Numbered from the stretch's first letter, positions 25,734-34,134 are shown. The stretch is DNA of 64,000 nt from Paludibacter propionicigenes WB4 (GCF_000183135.1 NC_014734.1:930001-994000), one strand, 5' to 3'. A program made the numbers and translations. The notes: generated by a model from the sequence alone, not told the origin.

Positions 25734-26120
25734 CTATTCCGAAGCAGATAAACTTAATTCATCTTCTTTCATAGAACAAGTACCGTTAAATACCGCATTA
25801 GGTTCAACCATCAAAACCTTGGTTTTTACTTCACCTTTAATCACAGCTGTGCTTCGTAGAGAAAGAGTCTCCGTAACTACAATATCACCTTCTACTGTTC
25901 CTACAATCTCAGCGTTTACACATGAAATTGAGCCTTTTAGAAATCCTTTTTGCCCAATAACCACTTTCCCGTTACAGGTAATAGTGCCTTCTACGTCGCC
26001 ATCTATTCTGAAATCACTATCAGCAAAGATTTTACCTACAATCTTACTTCCGTTGGTTAGCGCATTATACATCGCACCGGTATTTGCCACTACTTCTTTA
26101 GCCATATTGTTTCTTAACAT
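25734..26120 (-). CDS. Bactofilin-family cytoskeletal protein
   Basis: This 128-residue protein is a right-handed beta-helix built of short repeats: 'GSKIVGKIFADSDFRIDGDVEGTITCNGKVVIGQKGFLKGSISCVNAE...' with short polar tails at both ends. Bactofilins polymerise without nucleotides and organise cell-wall or membrane-associated complexes. The start may be ATG 26120 or, more like other family members (MAKEV...), ATG 26105. A minus-strand TAATTTTG promoter element lies at 26134-26141. Confidence 0.88.
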   Translation of the reverse strand: MLRNNMAKEVVANTGAMYNALTNGSKIVGKIFADSDFRIDGDVEGTITCNGKVVIGQKGFLKGSISCVNAEIVGTVEGDIVVTETLSLRSTAVIKGEVKTKVLMVEPNAVFNGTCSMKEDELSLSASE

Positions 26121-26302
26121 TAGTTTGAATGCTCAAAATTACAATTTTTCTTTCTATATAAAAAAAATAATTCATTAAAAAATGACAAAACCTTTTTGAA
26201 TGAAGACTAGAATGTAATTTCAATCGTTTAAATTAACGGTAATTTAATAAGCAATATCAAAAAAACAATTACTTTTGTTTAGCATCTGTTAAGCCCGTTT
26301 AC

Positions 26303-27181
26303 ATGAAGTTAATACATCTGCGAAATAAATCCATTGACACAAAACAATGGGACAACTGCATTGCACAGTCAAAAAACCATCTGACTTATGCATTTTCGTG
26401 GTATCTGAACGTAGTAAGCCCCGAGTGGGAAGCCTTGGTGAGTAAAGATTATGAATATGTCATGCCACTGCCTGTTAAAAGCAGATATGGCTTTCCATAC
26501 CTTGTACAACCACCACTTACACAACAACTTGGAATTTTCTCCAAACATGAAATCACTCAAAATGTGGTAGAGAAATTTATGAAGGAAATTCCGTATTTTA
26601 GCTACGAACTGAATCTGAACGAACATAATTTCTATGAAAAAGCGCTAATCTACCCAAATTTTATACTTGATATAAACAAACCGTACAACGACATATCTTC
26701 CACATACTCAAAGAATTGCAAACGTAATGTCAGCAAATCCGTTGCAAACAATTTAAGAATCCAACACAACATTACGAAAGAAAGCTTTCTGTCTTTCTAT
26801 TTTTCAACTGAGAAACACTATTTATCTCCAAAACAGCCTGTTTTGAAAGAACTGATTGATAAAGGAATATCTGAAAATTCATTGAAACTGTATGGTGTCT
26901 ATTCAGTTGATAACAAGTTGGTTGCCGGGCTTTGTCTGTTGGAAAGTAATAATCGCTTAACATACCTTCTGTCATCATCCAATAGTGAAGGGAAAAAACT
27001 ATCGGCTATGTTCTTTTTGATAGACTATATTATTAAGAAATATGCCGGAAAGGATTATGTTCTGGACTTTGAGGGTTCAAAAATTGAAGGCATATCACGT
27101 TTATACAGAGGCTTTGGAGCCAAGTACCATCCCTATTATATACTGAAACGGTTCAGGCCGTCGTTTCTTATCCGCAAATGA
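26303..27181 (+). CDS. FemAB/GNAT-like acyltransferase, glycan-cluster protein
   Basis: This 292-residue protein has a C-terminal acyltransferase fold: 'LKLYGVYSVDNKLVAGLCLLESNNRLTYLLSSSNSEGKKLSAMFFLIDYIIKKYAGKDYVLDFEGSKIEGISRLYRGFGAK' covers the GNAT-like core, with the 'FEGS...Y..FGA' ending of FemAB-type proteins. Such proteins add acyl or aminoacyl groups to cell-surface or peptidoglycan precursors; the substrate is unknown. It overlaps the glycosyltransferase gene by 4 bp (ATGA), forming a three-gene coupled operon. A TACTTTTG promoter element lies at 26270-26277. Confidence 0.7.
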   Translation: MKLIHLRNKSIDTKQWDNCIAQSKNHLTYAFSWYLNVVSPEWEALVSKDYEYVMPLPVKSRYGFPYLVQPPLTQQLGIFSKHEITQNVVEKFMKEIPYFSYELNLNEHNFYEKALIYPNFILDINKPYNDISSTYSKNCKRNVSKSVANNLRIQHNITKESFLSFYFSTEKHYLSPKQPVLKELIDKGISENSLKLYGVYSVDNKLVAGLCLLESNNRLTYLLSSSNSEGKKLSAMFFLIDYIIKKYAGKDYVLDFEGSKIEGISRLYRGFGAKYHPYYILKRFRPSFLIRK

Positions 27182-28350
27182 AACCAACTCTCACTAAAGT
27201 TCTATTTCTATCGCAGTGGTATCCACATCGAAATGATCAGATGTTTGGTTTGTTTGTTCAAAAACATGCTGAAGCAGCAAGTTTATTTTGCCAGATAAAG
27301 GTGCTTTACGTACAATCGGATGCAAGCATTACTGATTTTGAAACAGAAATCAAAGAACAAAATAACCTGAGTGAAATTATTGTTTATTATCCTGCCAAAA
27401 AACAAAACTTATTATCTAAAATTCTCAATACAATTAATTATTACAGAGCATATTGGAAAGGCTATAAAATTATTTATTCCGACGATTTCAAACCTGATAT
27501 TATTCATGCTAACATTCTCACCCGAACTGCATGTGTAGCTTATATTTTTAAACTGCTAAAAGGAATTCCCTACGTAATTACCGAGCATTGGTCAAGATAC
27601 CTCCCTGCACGAGATTCATTTAACGGCACGTTACGTAAATTAGTCACTCGTATTGTTGTCAGCAATGCCGATGCTATTTTGCCGGTTTCTGAAAATCTAA
27701 AACAGGCCATGCAATCTCATAAATTACTTAATAACAATTACATTGTAGTAAACAACGTTGTAGATAATTCATTCTTTACTGAAAGTACAGTCATTCATCG
27801 TTCAAAAAAGCGAATCATTCATGTCTCATGCTTTGATGAAGAAGCAAAAAACATAAAAGGAATTATTAGCGCAACTTTTGAATTGTCAAGACAACGTGAA
27901 GATTTTGAACTAATGTTGATTGGAACAGGCATCGATTTTGAAATCGTAAAAAAATATGCTGATACTCTTGATTTTCAAAAAGATGTTATTCATTTTTTAG
28001 GAGAAAAAACTCCAAAAGAAGTAGCAAATTGGATGCAGAATAGTGACTTTTTGATTTTATTTTCTAATTTTGAAACAGCTGGAGTTGTAATTGCAGAGAG
28101 TCTTGCTTGTGGAAAACCTGTAATAAGTACCTGCGTAGGTATTGCACCAGAATGTATCGACGAAAGTAACGGTATATTGCTTTCAACTAATACAGAGAGT
28201 GAACTTGTAGAGAAAATGAACTATCTCCTTGATAATTTTCAAAGTTACGATGCAAATTTAATTAAAGCAGATGCAAAAAATAAATTCAGTTATGCTCACA
28301 TAGGAAAACAGCTGTCAACCATCTACGAAAAATCTATTTTGAGAAAATGA
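27178..28350 (+). CDS. Glycosyltransferase family 4 (GT-B) enzyme
   Basis: The 390-residue GT-B protein has an N-terminal acceptor domain ('LSQWYPHRNDQMFGLFVQKHAEA', typical for surface-polysaccharide GT4) and a C-terminal nucleotide-sugar domain with 'HFLGEKTPKEVANWMQNSDFLILFSNFETAGVVIAESLACGKPVI' carrying the E-x7-E motif. It transfers a sugar to a lipid-linked or surface glycan; donor and acceptor are unknown. Four-base overlaps on both sides couple it to the acyltransferase and the flippase. Confidence 0.85.
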   Translation: MKPTLTKVLFLSQWYPHRNDQMFGLFVQKHAEAASLFCQIKVLYVQSDASITDFETEIKEQNNLSEIIVYYPAKKQNLLSKILNTINYYRAYWKGYKIIYSDDFKPDIIHANILTRTACVAYIFKLLKGIPYVITEHWSRYLPARDSFNGTLRKLVTRIVVSNADAILPVSENLKQAMQSHKLLNNNYIVVNNVVDNSFFTESTVIHRSKKRIIHVSCFDEEAKNIKGIISATFELSRQREDFELMLIGTGIDFEIVKKYADTLDFQKDVIHFLGEKTPKEVANWMQNSDFLILFSNFETAGVVIAESLACGKPVISTCVGIAPECIDESNGILLSTNTESELVEKMNYLLDNFQSYDANLIKADAKNKFSYAHIGKQLSTIYEKSILRK

Positions 28351-29627
28351 ATGCTTCCCCAATCAACAAGCTTAATATCTTCAAGCAATTTTACCAGAAA
28401 GGATTCTTTCATCTTTTATCGGCTAACGTACTGATACAAATTGTGGCATTTGCATCTCAGCTTTTTGTTGCAGGCATTTTATTACCTGACGATATCGGTC
28501 GTATTAAAATTATCCAAACTTACCTATCGGTCTTTTCAATAATCGCCGGAATGGGATTCAATACTTCAGTTTTAAAACTGTGCTCTGAAAACTCTACAGC
28601 CGAAACTAAAAAACACTTGCTGGAATCTTCATTACTTTTTACTCTCATAAGTAGTGTGAGCCTCTATTTCATCATCATTTTTTTAAACCTATTTGGTATT
28701 TTCAGTAGCGATAATCTTATCAAATATCTCATTCCTATAGGTTTATTCCCTATGATCAGTAACTCGTTTTTTATGGTTTTCATTGCTTACTTTCAGGCAA
28801 TAAAAGACATGAAATTGATCTCTAAACTCACCGTATCCAATAAATTAATATCCATAATCGGGATAATAATGCTTACCTATTGGTTCGGAATTAAAGGATT
28901 TTATATGGCGTACAATGTAAGCTTCTTGCTCATGCTGATTGTCTGTTTCAAAATATACCACCGATCTCAGAATCTTAGAATTTTTCAAACAAGAAACTTT
29001 TCCGGCTTCCCTACTGTTTGGAAATATGCAAAACCGTCTATTTTAGCCAACCTATTTTCTGAAATGTCTGCTTACATTGATATTTTATTAATAGGCTTTT
29101 TCGTAAAAGACATGCATCAAGTTGGTTATTATAGTTTTGCTTTGACAATAACAGTTATTTTTAGACTATTCCCCGGAACAGTTCAACAAATGGCTTCACC
29201 TTATTTTTCATCATTGTCGCAACAACAGGAAGATTTCTCTTTAATTTTAAGAAAATACAACAGATTACTTTATCTGGTGGTTATTGCGTCTCTTGGAATA
29301 TCACTTATCGGAGTTCCATTTTGCATACAATGGATATTTAACGGGAAATACGAACAATCAATCATATACTTTCCCTTTTTGGCAATAGGATGGAGCTTGC
29401 GTCAACTTGTCCAACTTCAGAGTGCTGCGATATTCGGTTTGGGGAAAATACATTACAATGCTTATATAAGTCTTTTTACATTGATTTTTAGCGTCATATC
29501 AATTACATTAGCCCTCCTCTGTTGGGGTTTAAAAGGGGCAGCCTATGCTTCGATTCTGAATGGTGTGGCTTTTGCATTGTGCTCTGCTTACTTTTACAAA
29601 AAAGCCCGAAATGAGGTCTTCAATTAA
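28347..29627 (+). CDS. Polysaccharide flippase (Wzx/MATE-like)
   Basis: This 426-residue membrane protein has about 12-14 predicted transmembrane helices and the start 'GFFHLLSANVLIQIVAFASQLFVAGILLPDDIGRIKI', typical of RfbX/PST exporters that flip undecaprenyl-linked glycans. It is the third gene of the coupled cluster, so it probably flips the glycan made or modified by its neighbours. No polymerase is in the window. Confidence 0.85.
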   Translation: MNASPINKLNIFKQFYQKGFFHLLSANVLIQIVAFASQLFVAGILLPDDIGRIKIIQTYLSVFSIIAGMGFNTSVLKLCSENSTAETKKHLLESSLLFTLISSVSLYFIIIFLNLFGIFSSDNLIKYLIPIGLFPMISNSFFMVFIAYFQAIKDMKLISKLTVSNKLISIIGIIMLTYWFGIKGFYMAYNVSFLLMLIVCFKIYHRSQNLRIFQTRNFSGFPTVWKYAKPSILANLFSEMSAYIDILLIGFFVKDMHQVGYYSFALTITVIFRLFPGTVQQMASPYFSSLSQQQEDFSLILRKYNRLLYLVVIASLGISLIGVPFCIQWIFNGKYEQSIIYFPFLAIGWSLRQLVQLQSAAIFGLGKIHYNAYISLFTLIFSVISITLALLCWGLKGAAYASILNGVAFALCSAYFYKKARNEVFN

Positions 29628-29687
29628 TACAACTTCAAAACAAATAGAATTAAAAACTTACTATTCAATCAAATTATTTCCAACATT

Positions 29688-30059
29688 ATGATTCATTCAA
29701 CTTTTACCCAATCAACTAAGGTTTCAGACCATCAAACAGCCGCTTATCTTGGATCAGGAACTCTTGAAGTTTTTGGCACACCGGCTTTAGTCGCATTTAT
29801 GGAAAATACGGCAATGAAGATGTTGTCTGATTTACCGACCGAAAGTACAAGCGTGGGTATATCAATGAATATGCAACATCTGAAAGCGAGTCCTGTAGGA
29901 GCAACTGTAGAATGCACTGCTACAATAACAGCCATAGAAGGCAGGAAATACAGCTTTGCCATTAAAGCTATTGATGCATCCGGAGACCTTATTGGTGAAG
30001 CTATGCATGAACGAGTAATCGTGAACATCGATAAATTTATGAGTAAAGTGTTGTCATAA
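29688..30059 (+). CDS. FlK-type hotdog thioesterase
   Basis: This 123-residue single hotdog-domain protein has the FlK-like catalytic trio Thr31 ('FGTPALVAFMEN'), Glu39 and His64 ('MQHLKASPVG'). FlK from Streptomyces hydrolyses fluoroacetyl-CoA, but bacterial homologues are mostly of unknown acyl-CoA specificity. It starts 60 bp after the flippase and may be separate from the glycan operon. No clear terminator follows. Confidence 0.82.
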   Translation: MIHSTFTQSTKVSDHQTAAYLGSGTLEVFGTPALVAFMENTAMKMLSDLPTESTSVGISMNMQHLKASPVGATVECTATITAIEGRKYSFAIKAIDASGDLIGEAMHERVIVNIDKFMSKVLS

Positions 30060-30157
30060 AAATCAATAGAACCTGAAAATGATTAGACTAACTTTCTTTC
30101 AAAATTCAAAAAAGAGTTAAAGTACTGTACACGATAATATGAATAAAAAAATAAGAC

Positions 30158-30307
30158 TACCTTTGCGCCGTAATTAAAAATTTATCCAATATGGACGACG
30201 ACCCTGCGATACAAAAATTAGTAAGAATCACCCTGATTCAATAAGGTTCGTCTGTTTGCATCTTCCTCTCAGCCGCCTTTTTGAGTCAACAAAAAATGGA
30301 GGTGGCA
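30158..30307 (+). promoter_or_regulatory. Leader of the metal-transport operon (uORF plus RBS-masking hairpin)
   Basis: A TACCTTTG promoter element (30158-30165) is followed about 25 bases on by a 17-codon ORF (30191-30244). A hairpin GAATCA-CCC-TGATTC (30225-30239) lies in the ORF's last codons. A second hairpin pairs GCCGCCT (30272-30278) with AGGTGGC (30300-30306), with one G-U. This covers the AGG of the ribosome-binding site GGAGG (30298-30302), 5 bases before the ATG at 30308. The layout suggests translation- or ion-controlled expression. No M-box or Mn2+ riboswitch core was recognised. Confidence 0.55.
30191..30244 (+). CDS. Putative leader peptide, 17 residues, acidic/proline start
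   Basis: The frame reads MDDDPAIQKLVRITLIQ and ends in TAA at 30242. Three Asp plus Pro directly after Met are the kind of start that destabilises ribosomes at low Mg2+ in the enterobacterial MgtL leader, which also has 17 residues. It lies about 20 bases after the likely transcription start and 64 bases before the MgtE-N gene. Translation is inferred only; a chance ORF of this size is possible. Confidence 0.4.
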   Translation: MDDDPAIQKLVRITLIQ

Positions 30308-31603
30308 ATGACATCACAAGTAACTTTCTATGTTAGCCAAATTATTGGCTGCAAGATCTATGACGTAAACGGAACCCGTTTAGGAAGCGTTATGGATATA
30401 ATGGTAAATACAGCTCAATCGGATGCATCTGTAGAAGATGCGTTCAGACCTGTAATTATCGGACTTAAAACTAAAACAAGTGGTACAGTTCGATATCTCA
30501 ATTTTGAACATATCAAAATTGTAAACAAGAATAAGCGTTTTTCATTCATCTGCCAACAAGCAGAAAACCTTGCTGAGAATGCTTTAGAAAACAGTTTGCC
30601 GTTGGTAAAAAATATTCTCGACAGACAAATCGTAGATATAAACGGACGCAAACTGGTACGCGTAAATGATATTCGGTTGGTTTCTATTGCATCAGGAACT
30701 TACGCAATAGCCGTTGATATAGGCACTGAAGGTCTGCTTCGCAGACTTGGAGTAGCCGGTATCGTAAACAAATCCCTACGTGTTTTCAACACTACACTTC
30801 CTACACGTTTTATCTTGTGGGACGATGTTGGTGCACTGGACAACACCAACTTCAACATTAAACTATCTCAAACATCCAGTAAGCTTCAACGATTACATCC
30901 TTCTGATTTGGCTGATATCATTGAAGAAATGGGTGCTCAATCGAGAACTAAGATTTTCGAATCACTTGATGAAGAACGGGCGGCTGATGTACTTGAAGAA
31001 ATGGAACCTTATGCTCAGGCTCAAATTATCGAAAGTTTATCGATAGGTAAAGCTGCGGACTTACTTGAAAAAATGCCCGCAGATGAGGTTGCCGATTTGC
31101 TCGATGAACTTGAAGATGACACCGTGGAGTTGTTGCTGAACGAAATGGAGAGAGAATCATCGGAAGAAGTCAGAGAATTACTGGAATACGAAGACAAAGA
31201 AGTGGGCAGTCTCATGACTACCGATTATCTTTCCTTCCGTGAAACAATGACAGTTGACCAGACTCTCAACGAGTTGCGTGAGCAAAAACCTGAGGCTGAC
31301 ATGATCTATTCATTATTCATCACCAATGAACAGGAAAAATTAATCGCCACCGTTTCATTAAGAGATTTGGTAATTTCGTTACCAACGATGACATTGGGCG
31401 AAATAATGAACAAACAAATTATCTGCGTTTCGGATGAGGACAAAATTGATACTCTGGCTGAAATTATTTCTAAATACGACTTGTTAGCCATTCCGGTTAC
31501 GGATGCAGAAAATACCTTGGTAGGTATGGTAGTAATTGATGATATTGTTGAAGACCTTATGTATAAAGGTAAAACGAAGAAAGGAGGTCGGTCATGGAGA
31601 TGA
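30308..31603 (+). CDS. Soluble PRC-barrel / MgtE-N / CBS-pair protein
   Basis: The 431-residue protein has two PRC-barrel-like segments ('IIGCKIYDVNGTRLGSVMDIMV', 'ILDRQIVDINGRKLVRVNDIRLV'). A MgtE N-terminal superhelix follows (about 190-290, 'LHPSDLADIIEEMGAQSRTKIFESLDEERAADVLEEM...') and a CBS pair (about 300-425). It has no transmembrane region, so it is not a full MgtE channel. In MgtE these domains sense Mg2+, so a metal-sensing partner of the adjacent transporter is inferred. ATG 30308 is chosen because GGAGG lies 5 bases before it; ATG 30296 and TTG 30281 are less likely. It overlaps the next gene by 10 bp. Confidence 0.85.
   Translation: MTSQVTFYVSQIIGCKIYDVNGTRLGSVMDIMVNTAQSDASVEDAFRPVIIGLKTKTSGTVRYLNFEHIKIVNKNKRFSFICQQAENLAENALENSLPLVKNILDRQIVDINGRKLVRVNDIRLVSIASGTYAIAVDIGTEGLLRRLGVAGIVNKSLRVFNTTLPTRFILWDDVGALDNTNFNIKLSQTSSKLQRLHPSDLADIIEEMGAQSRTKIFESLDEERAADVLEEMEPYAQAQIIESLSIGKAADLLEKMPADEVADLLDELEDDTVELLLNEMERESSEEVRELLEYEDKEVGSLMTTDYLSFRETMTVDQTLNELREQKPEADMIYSLFITNEQEKLIATVSLRDLVISLPTMTLGEIMNKQIICVSDEDKIDTLAEIISKYDLLAIPVTDAENTLVGMVVIDDIVEDLMYKGKTKKGGRSWR
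31580..31588 (+). promoter_or_regulatory. Perfect Shine-Dalgarno site of the NRAMP-related gene
   Basis: AAAGGAGGT lies 5 bases before ATG 31594 and is fully complementary to the standard 16S rRNA tail. Most genes in this window have no such site, and Bacteroidetes ribosomes normally hide that tail. Confidence 0.8.
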
Positions 31604-32856
31604 TAAAAATGACAGAATTTACCAAAAGACGAAAGAATATCTGGCGCAATATAATTGTCTTTCTGGCTGTTCTTGGTCCGGGTATTATTACCGGCAGCGT
31701 AGACAACGATGCCGGAGGGATTACCACTTATTCAATAGCTGGCGCTTTGTATGGTTACAATTTACTCTGGACCATGATTCCCGCATTGATTGTGCTTATC
31801 GTTGTACAAGAAATGAATGCCCGCATGGGAATTGTTTCCGGTAAAGGGCTAGCCGATTTAATTCGCGAAAATGCAGGTGTCAAAATTACGTTCTTTATTT
31901 TCGTTGGTCTGCTTATAGCCGATATAGGTAACACTACCACTGAATTTGCCGGAGTAGCTGGTAGCATGCAGGTTTTCGACATCAGCAAGTATATCAGTGT
32001 ACCCATCGCCTCTGCCCTCGTATGGTGGTTGGTAGTAAAAGGTACCTATAAATTCAGTGAACGGGTTTTTCTTATTTTTAGTGCGTTTTTGCTTGTTTAC
32101 GTCGTTTCTGCTATAATTGGAAAACCCCATTGGCATGATATAGGTCGGGCAATGATTAAACCCGATATTCAATACAATAAAGAGTATCTGGCAATAGTTA
32201 TTGGTATCATCGGAACCACCATTGCTCCATGGATGCAATTCTATATGCAGTCGGCTGTTATCGAAAAAGGATTGACTATCTCCGATTATAAATATACGCT
32301 TTGGGACGTTATCATAGGAAGTATAATAACGGTGGTAGTAGCATTCTTCATTATTATAGCATGCGCGTCAACGTTACATCTGAATGGCATCAAAATAGAA
32401 GAGGCTAAAGATGCGGCTATGGCATTAAAACCTATTGCCGGCGATTTAGCATCAATCACGTTTTCATTTGGATTGTTTATCGCATCAATTTTCTCGGCAA
32501 CCATCCTTCCCGTTGCTACGGCTTTTTACGTATGCGAAGCTTTTGGTTGGGAAGCAGGTATCGACAAAAAATGGAAAGAAGCACCACAGTTCTACTGGCT
32601 ATTTACCTTTATAATCATTCTCGGGGCTGCTATTATTTTAATTCCCAATGCACCACTGATTGTTATTACGCTGTGGTCTCAGGTTGCTAACGGATTATTA
32701 CTGCCTATCGTATTAGTTTGCATGATGCTGATAGTAAACAACAGGGAAGTTATGGGTAACTACGTAAACAAACCCTGGCAAAACATCATTGGTTGGACAA
32801 CTATCACTATTTTGATAGGATTGACGATTACGCTATTTGTTTCTTCGTTTTTTTAA
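31594..32856 (+). CDS. NRAMP-related divalent-metal (possibly Mg2+) transporter
   Basis: The 420-residue protein has about 11 transmembrane helices with the NRAMP layout. The TM1 motif DPGN of Mn/Fe carriers is Asp37-Asn38-Asp39-Ala40 here ('GPGIITGSVDNDAGG'). The TM6 Met-Pro-His is Ala211-Pro212-Trp213 ('TTIAPWMQFY'). Loss of the soft-metal-binding Met to Ala is a feature described for NRAMP-related Mg2+ transporters. With an MgtE-N/CBS protein before it and CorA after it, Mg2+ (or Mn2+) transport is the best guess. A perfect Shine-Dalgarno site precedes it. Confidence 0.8.
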   Translation: MEMIKMTEFTKRRKNIWRNIIVFLAVLGPGIITGSVDNDAGGITTYSIAGALYGYNLLWTMIPALIVLIVVQEMNARMGIVSGKGLADLIRENAGVKITFFIFVGLLIADIGNTTTEFAGVAGSMQVFDISKYISVPIASALVWWLVVKGTYKFSERVFLIFSAFLLVYVVSAIIGKPHWHDIGRAMIKPDIQYNKEYLAIVIGIIGTTIAPWMQFYMQSAVIEKGLTISDYKYTLWDVIIGSIITVVVAFFIIIACASTLHLNGIKIEEAKDAAMALKPIAGDLASITFSFGLFIASIFSATILPVATAFYVCEAFGWEAGIDKKWKEAPQFYWLFTFIIILGAAIILIPNAPLIVITLWSQVANGLLLPIVLVCMMLIVNNREVMGNYVNKPWQNIIGWTTITILIGLTITLFVSSFF

Positions 32857-32865
32857 ATATCTTTG
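32836..32865 (+). promoter_or_regulatory. Consensus Bacteroidetes promoter for corA
   Basis: TTTG (32836-32839), an 18-base spacer and TATCTTTG (32858-32865) match the -33/-7 consensus, at the very end of the transporter gene. It gives corA its own 5' leader of about 65 bases. Confidence 0.75.
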
Positions 32866-32935
32866 CTCAACAGGTTTTGTGAGTTAAGATATTGAACAAG
32901 AAAATTCTCAACCAAATAAAGAAAGGAATAGACCC

Positions 32936-33883
32936 ATGGGTGAATTAAGAATATTTTATCACGAGGATAACAAGATCAAGATATCAAAAAGCCTTGATAT
33001 CTTGAAGAAAGTTACCCTGAAAGAATTGGTTTGGATTGATCTGAATGATGTATCTGAAGATATAGAAGACAAACTGGAAGAATTTCTTAAAATCTATATT
33101 CAGGAAGATGAAGAGATTGAAGAAATTGAAATGAGTTCGCGCTATATGCAAACTGATGACAGCATTGTTGCCAACTCCAATTTTTTACAGGAAAATTATA
33201 CTGTAGAGCCGGTTTCGTTTATAATTAAAAATGGAATTCTGGTATCTGTAAGGCATGCGGAACTTAAATCTTTCAGCGAAACTGTAAAGAAAATTTTTGC
33301 AAACTCACGTAACTTTATTACAGGTTATCACGTACTGGTTACGCTGCTTGAAACGCGCGTAGAGTATGATGCCGACATGATAGAAGATGCCACAGATCTG
33401 ATTACAGGCCTTAGTAAGACTCTGAATACAGAAGATGATTTGGATCAGGGCATCTTGATTAGAATTAAAGACTTACAGGAAAAGGTAATGATTATCCGTC
33501 AGAATATCATGGATAAACAACGTGTTGTATCCAACATGCTGAAATGCAATTTTTTCCCCGAAGAATTATTGCCAAGGCTTACAATGATTATTAAAGATAT
33601 AAACTCTCTTTTTGAATATACCCGATTTGGATTTGATAGACTGGATTATCTCCAGGATACTTTTCTGGGTTTAGTAAACTTACAGCAGAATAAGATAATA
33701 AAAATATTTACTGTAGTATCTGTAATCTTTATGCCCCCTACCCTTATAGCAAGTATTTATGGTATGAACTTTAAGCATTTGCCTGAATTGGACTGGAAAC
33801 TTGGCTATCCTGTATCAATTTTAATGATGGTGGGATTTTCTGGAGCAGTTATGCTCTATTTTAAAAAGAAGAAGTGGTTGTGA
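32936..33883 (+). CDS. corA: CorA-family Mg2+/divalent-cation channel
   Basis: This 315-residue protein has a large cytosolic N-terminal domain with a long stalk helix and two C-terminal transmembrane helices. The first ends in the signature 'IYGMNF' (Gly-Met-Asn, about residue 281), and the short loop 'KHLPELDWKLGY' follows. CorA channels mediate Mg2+ (also Co2+, Ni2+) influx and close when cytosolic Mg2+ is high. Its own promoter and the clustering with two other metal genes indicate a divalent-cation homeostasis locus. Confidence 0.92.
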   Translation: MGELRIFYHEDNKIKISKSLDILKKVTLKELVWIDLNDVSEDIEDKLEEFLKIYIQEDEEIEEIEMSSRYMQTDDSIVANSNFLQENYTVEPVSFIIKNGILVSVRHAELKSFSETVKKIFANSRNFITGYHVLVTLLETRVEYDADMIEDATDLITGLSKTLNTEDDLDQGILIRIKDLQEKVMIIRQNIMDKQRVVSNMLKCNFFPEELLPRLTMIIKDINSLFEYTRFGFDRLDYLQDTFLGLVNLQQNKIIKIFTVVSVIFMPPTLIASIYGMNFKHLPELDWKLGYPVSILMMVGFSGAVMLYFKKKKWL

Positions 33884-33891
33884 TCTTAAAG

Positions 33892-33925
33892 AAAATAGGG
33901 TGTCCAAAAATGGACACCCTATTTT
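33892..33925 (+). terminator. Terminator of corA
   Basis: A perfect 15-bp stem (33892-33906 with 33911-33925), AAAA loop and T run, 9 bp after corA. Confidence 0.93.
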
Positions 33926-33932
33926 TTTTGAG

Positions 33933-34005
33933 AGCGGAAGACGGGACTCAAACCCGCGACCCTCAGCTTGGAAGGCTAATGCTCTATCAACTGAGCTACT
34001 TCCGC
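33933..34005 (-). tRNA. tRNA-Gly (anticodon TCC)
   Basis: A 73-base cloverleaf on the minus strand: acceptor GCGGAAG/CTTCCGC, anticodon loop CTTCCAA (TCC, glycine), T arm GCGGG TTTGAGT CCCGT, discriminator T. The 3' CCA is not encoded. Confidence 0.97.
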
Positions 34006-34030
34006 GGTATTAAAATGCTATTGAAAATTG

Positions 34031-34113
34031 TGGGCAGTGAAGGATTCGAACCTCCGAAGTCGAAAGACAGCTGAGTTACAGTCAGCCCCAGTTGGCCACT
34101 TTGGTAACTACCC
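34031..34113 (-). tRNA. tRNA-Tyr (anticodon GTA)
   Basis: An 83-base class II tRNA with a long variable arm. The acceptor is GGGTAGT/ACTGCCC and the anticodon loop CTGTAAC (GTA, tyrosine). It lies 25 bp upstream of tRNA-Gly on the same strand, probably one transcript. Confidence 0.97.
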
Positions 34114-34134
34114 ATGCCTTTTTCAAAAGCAGTG

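Noticed and set aside
30281-30307. TTG 30281 as the start of the MgtE-N/CBS protein
   Set aside because: A good GGAGG site 5 bases before ATG 30308 fits better, and the family homology begins after that ATG.
30166-30307. M-box or yybP-ykoY (Mn2+) riboswitch in the metal-operon leader
   Set aside because: I could not find the conserved cores of either class; the visible elements are a short ORF and two small hairpins.
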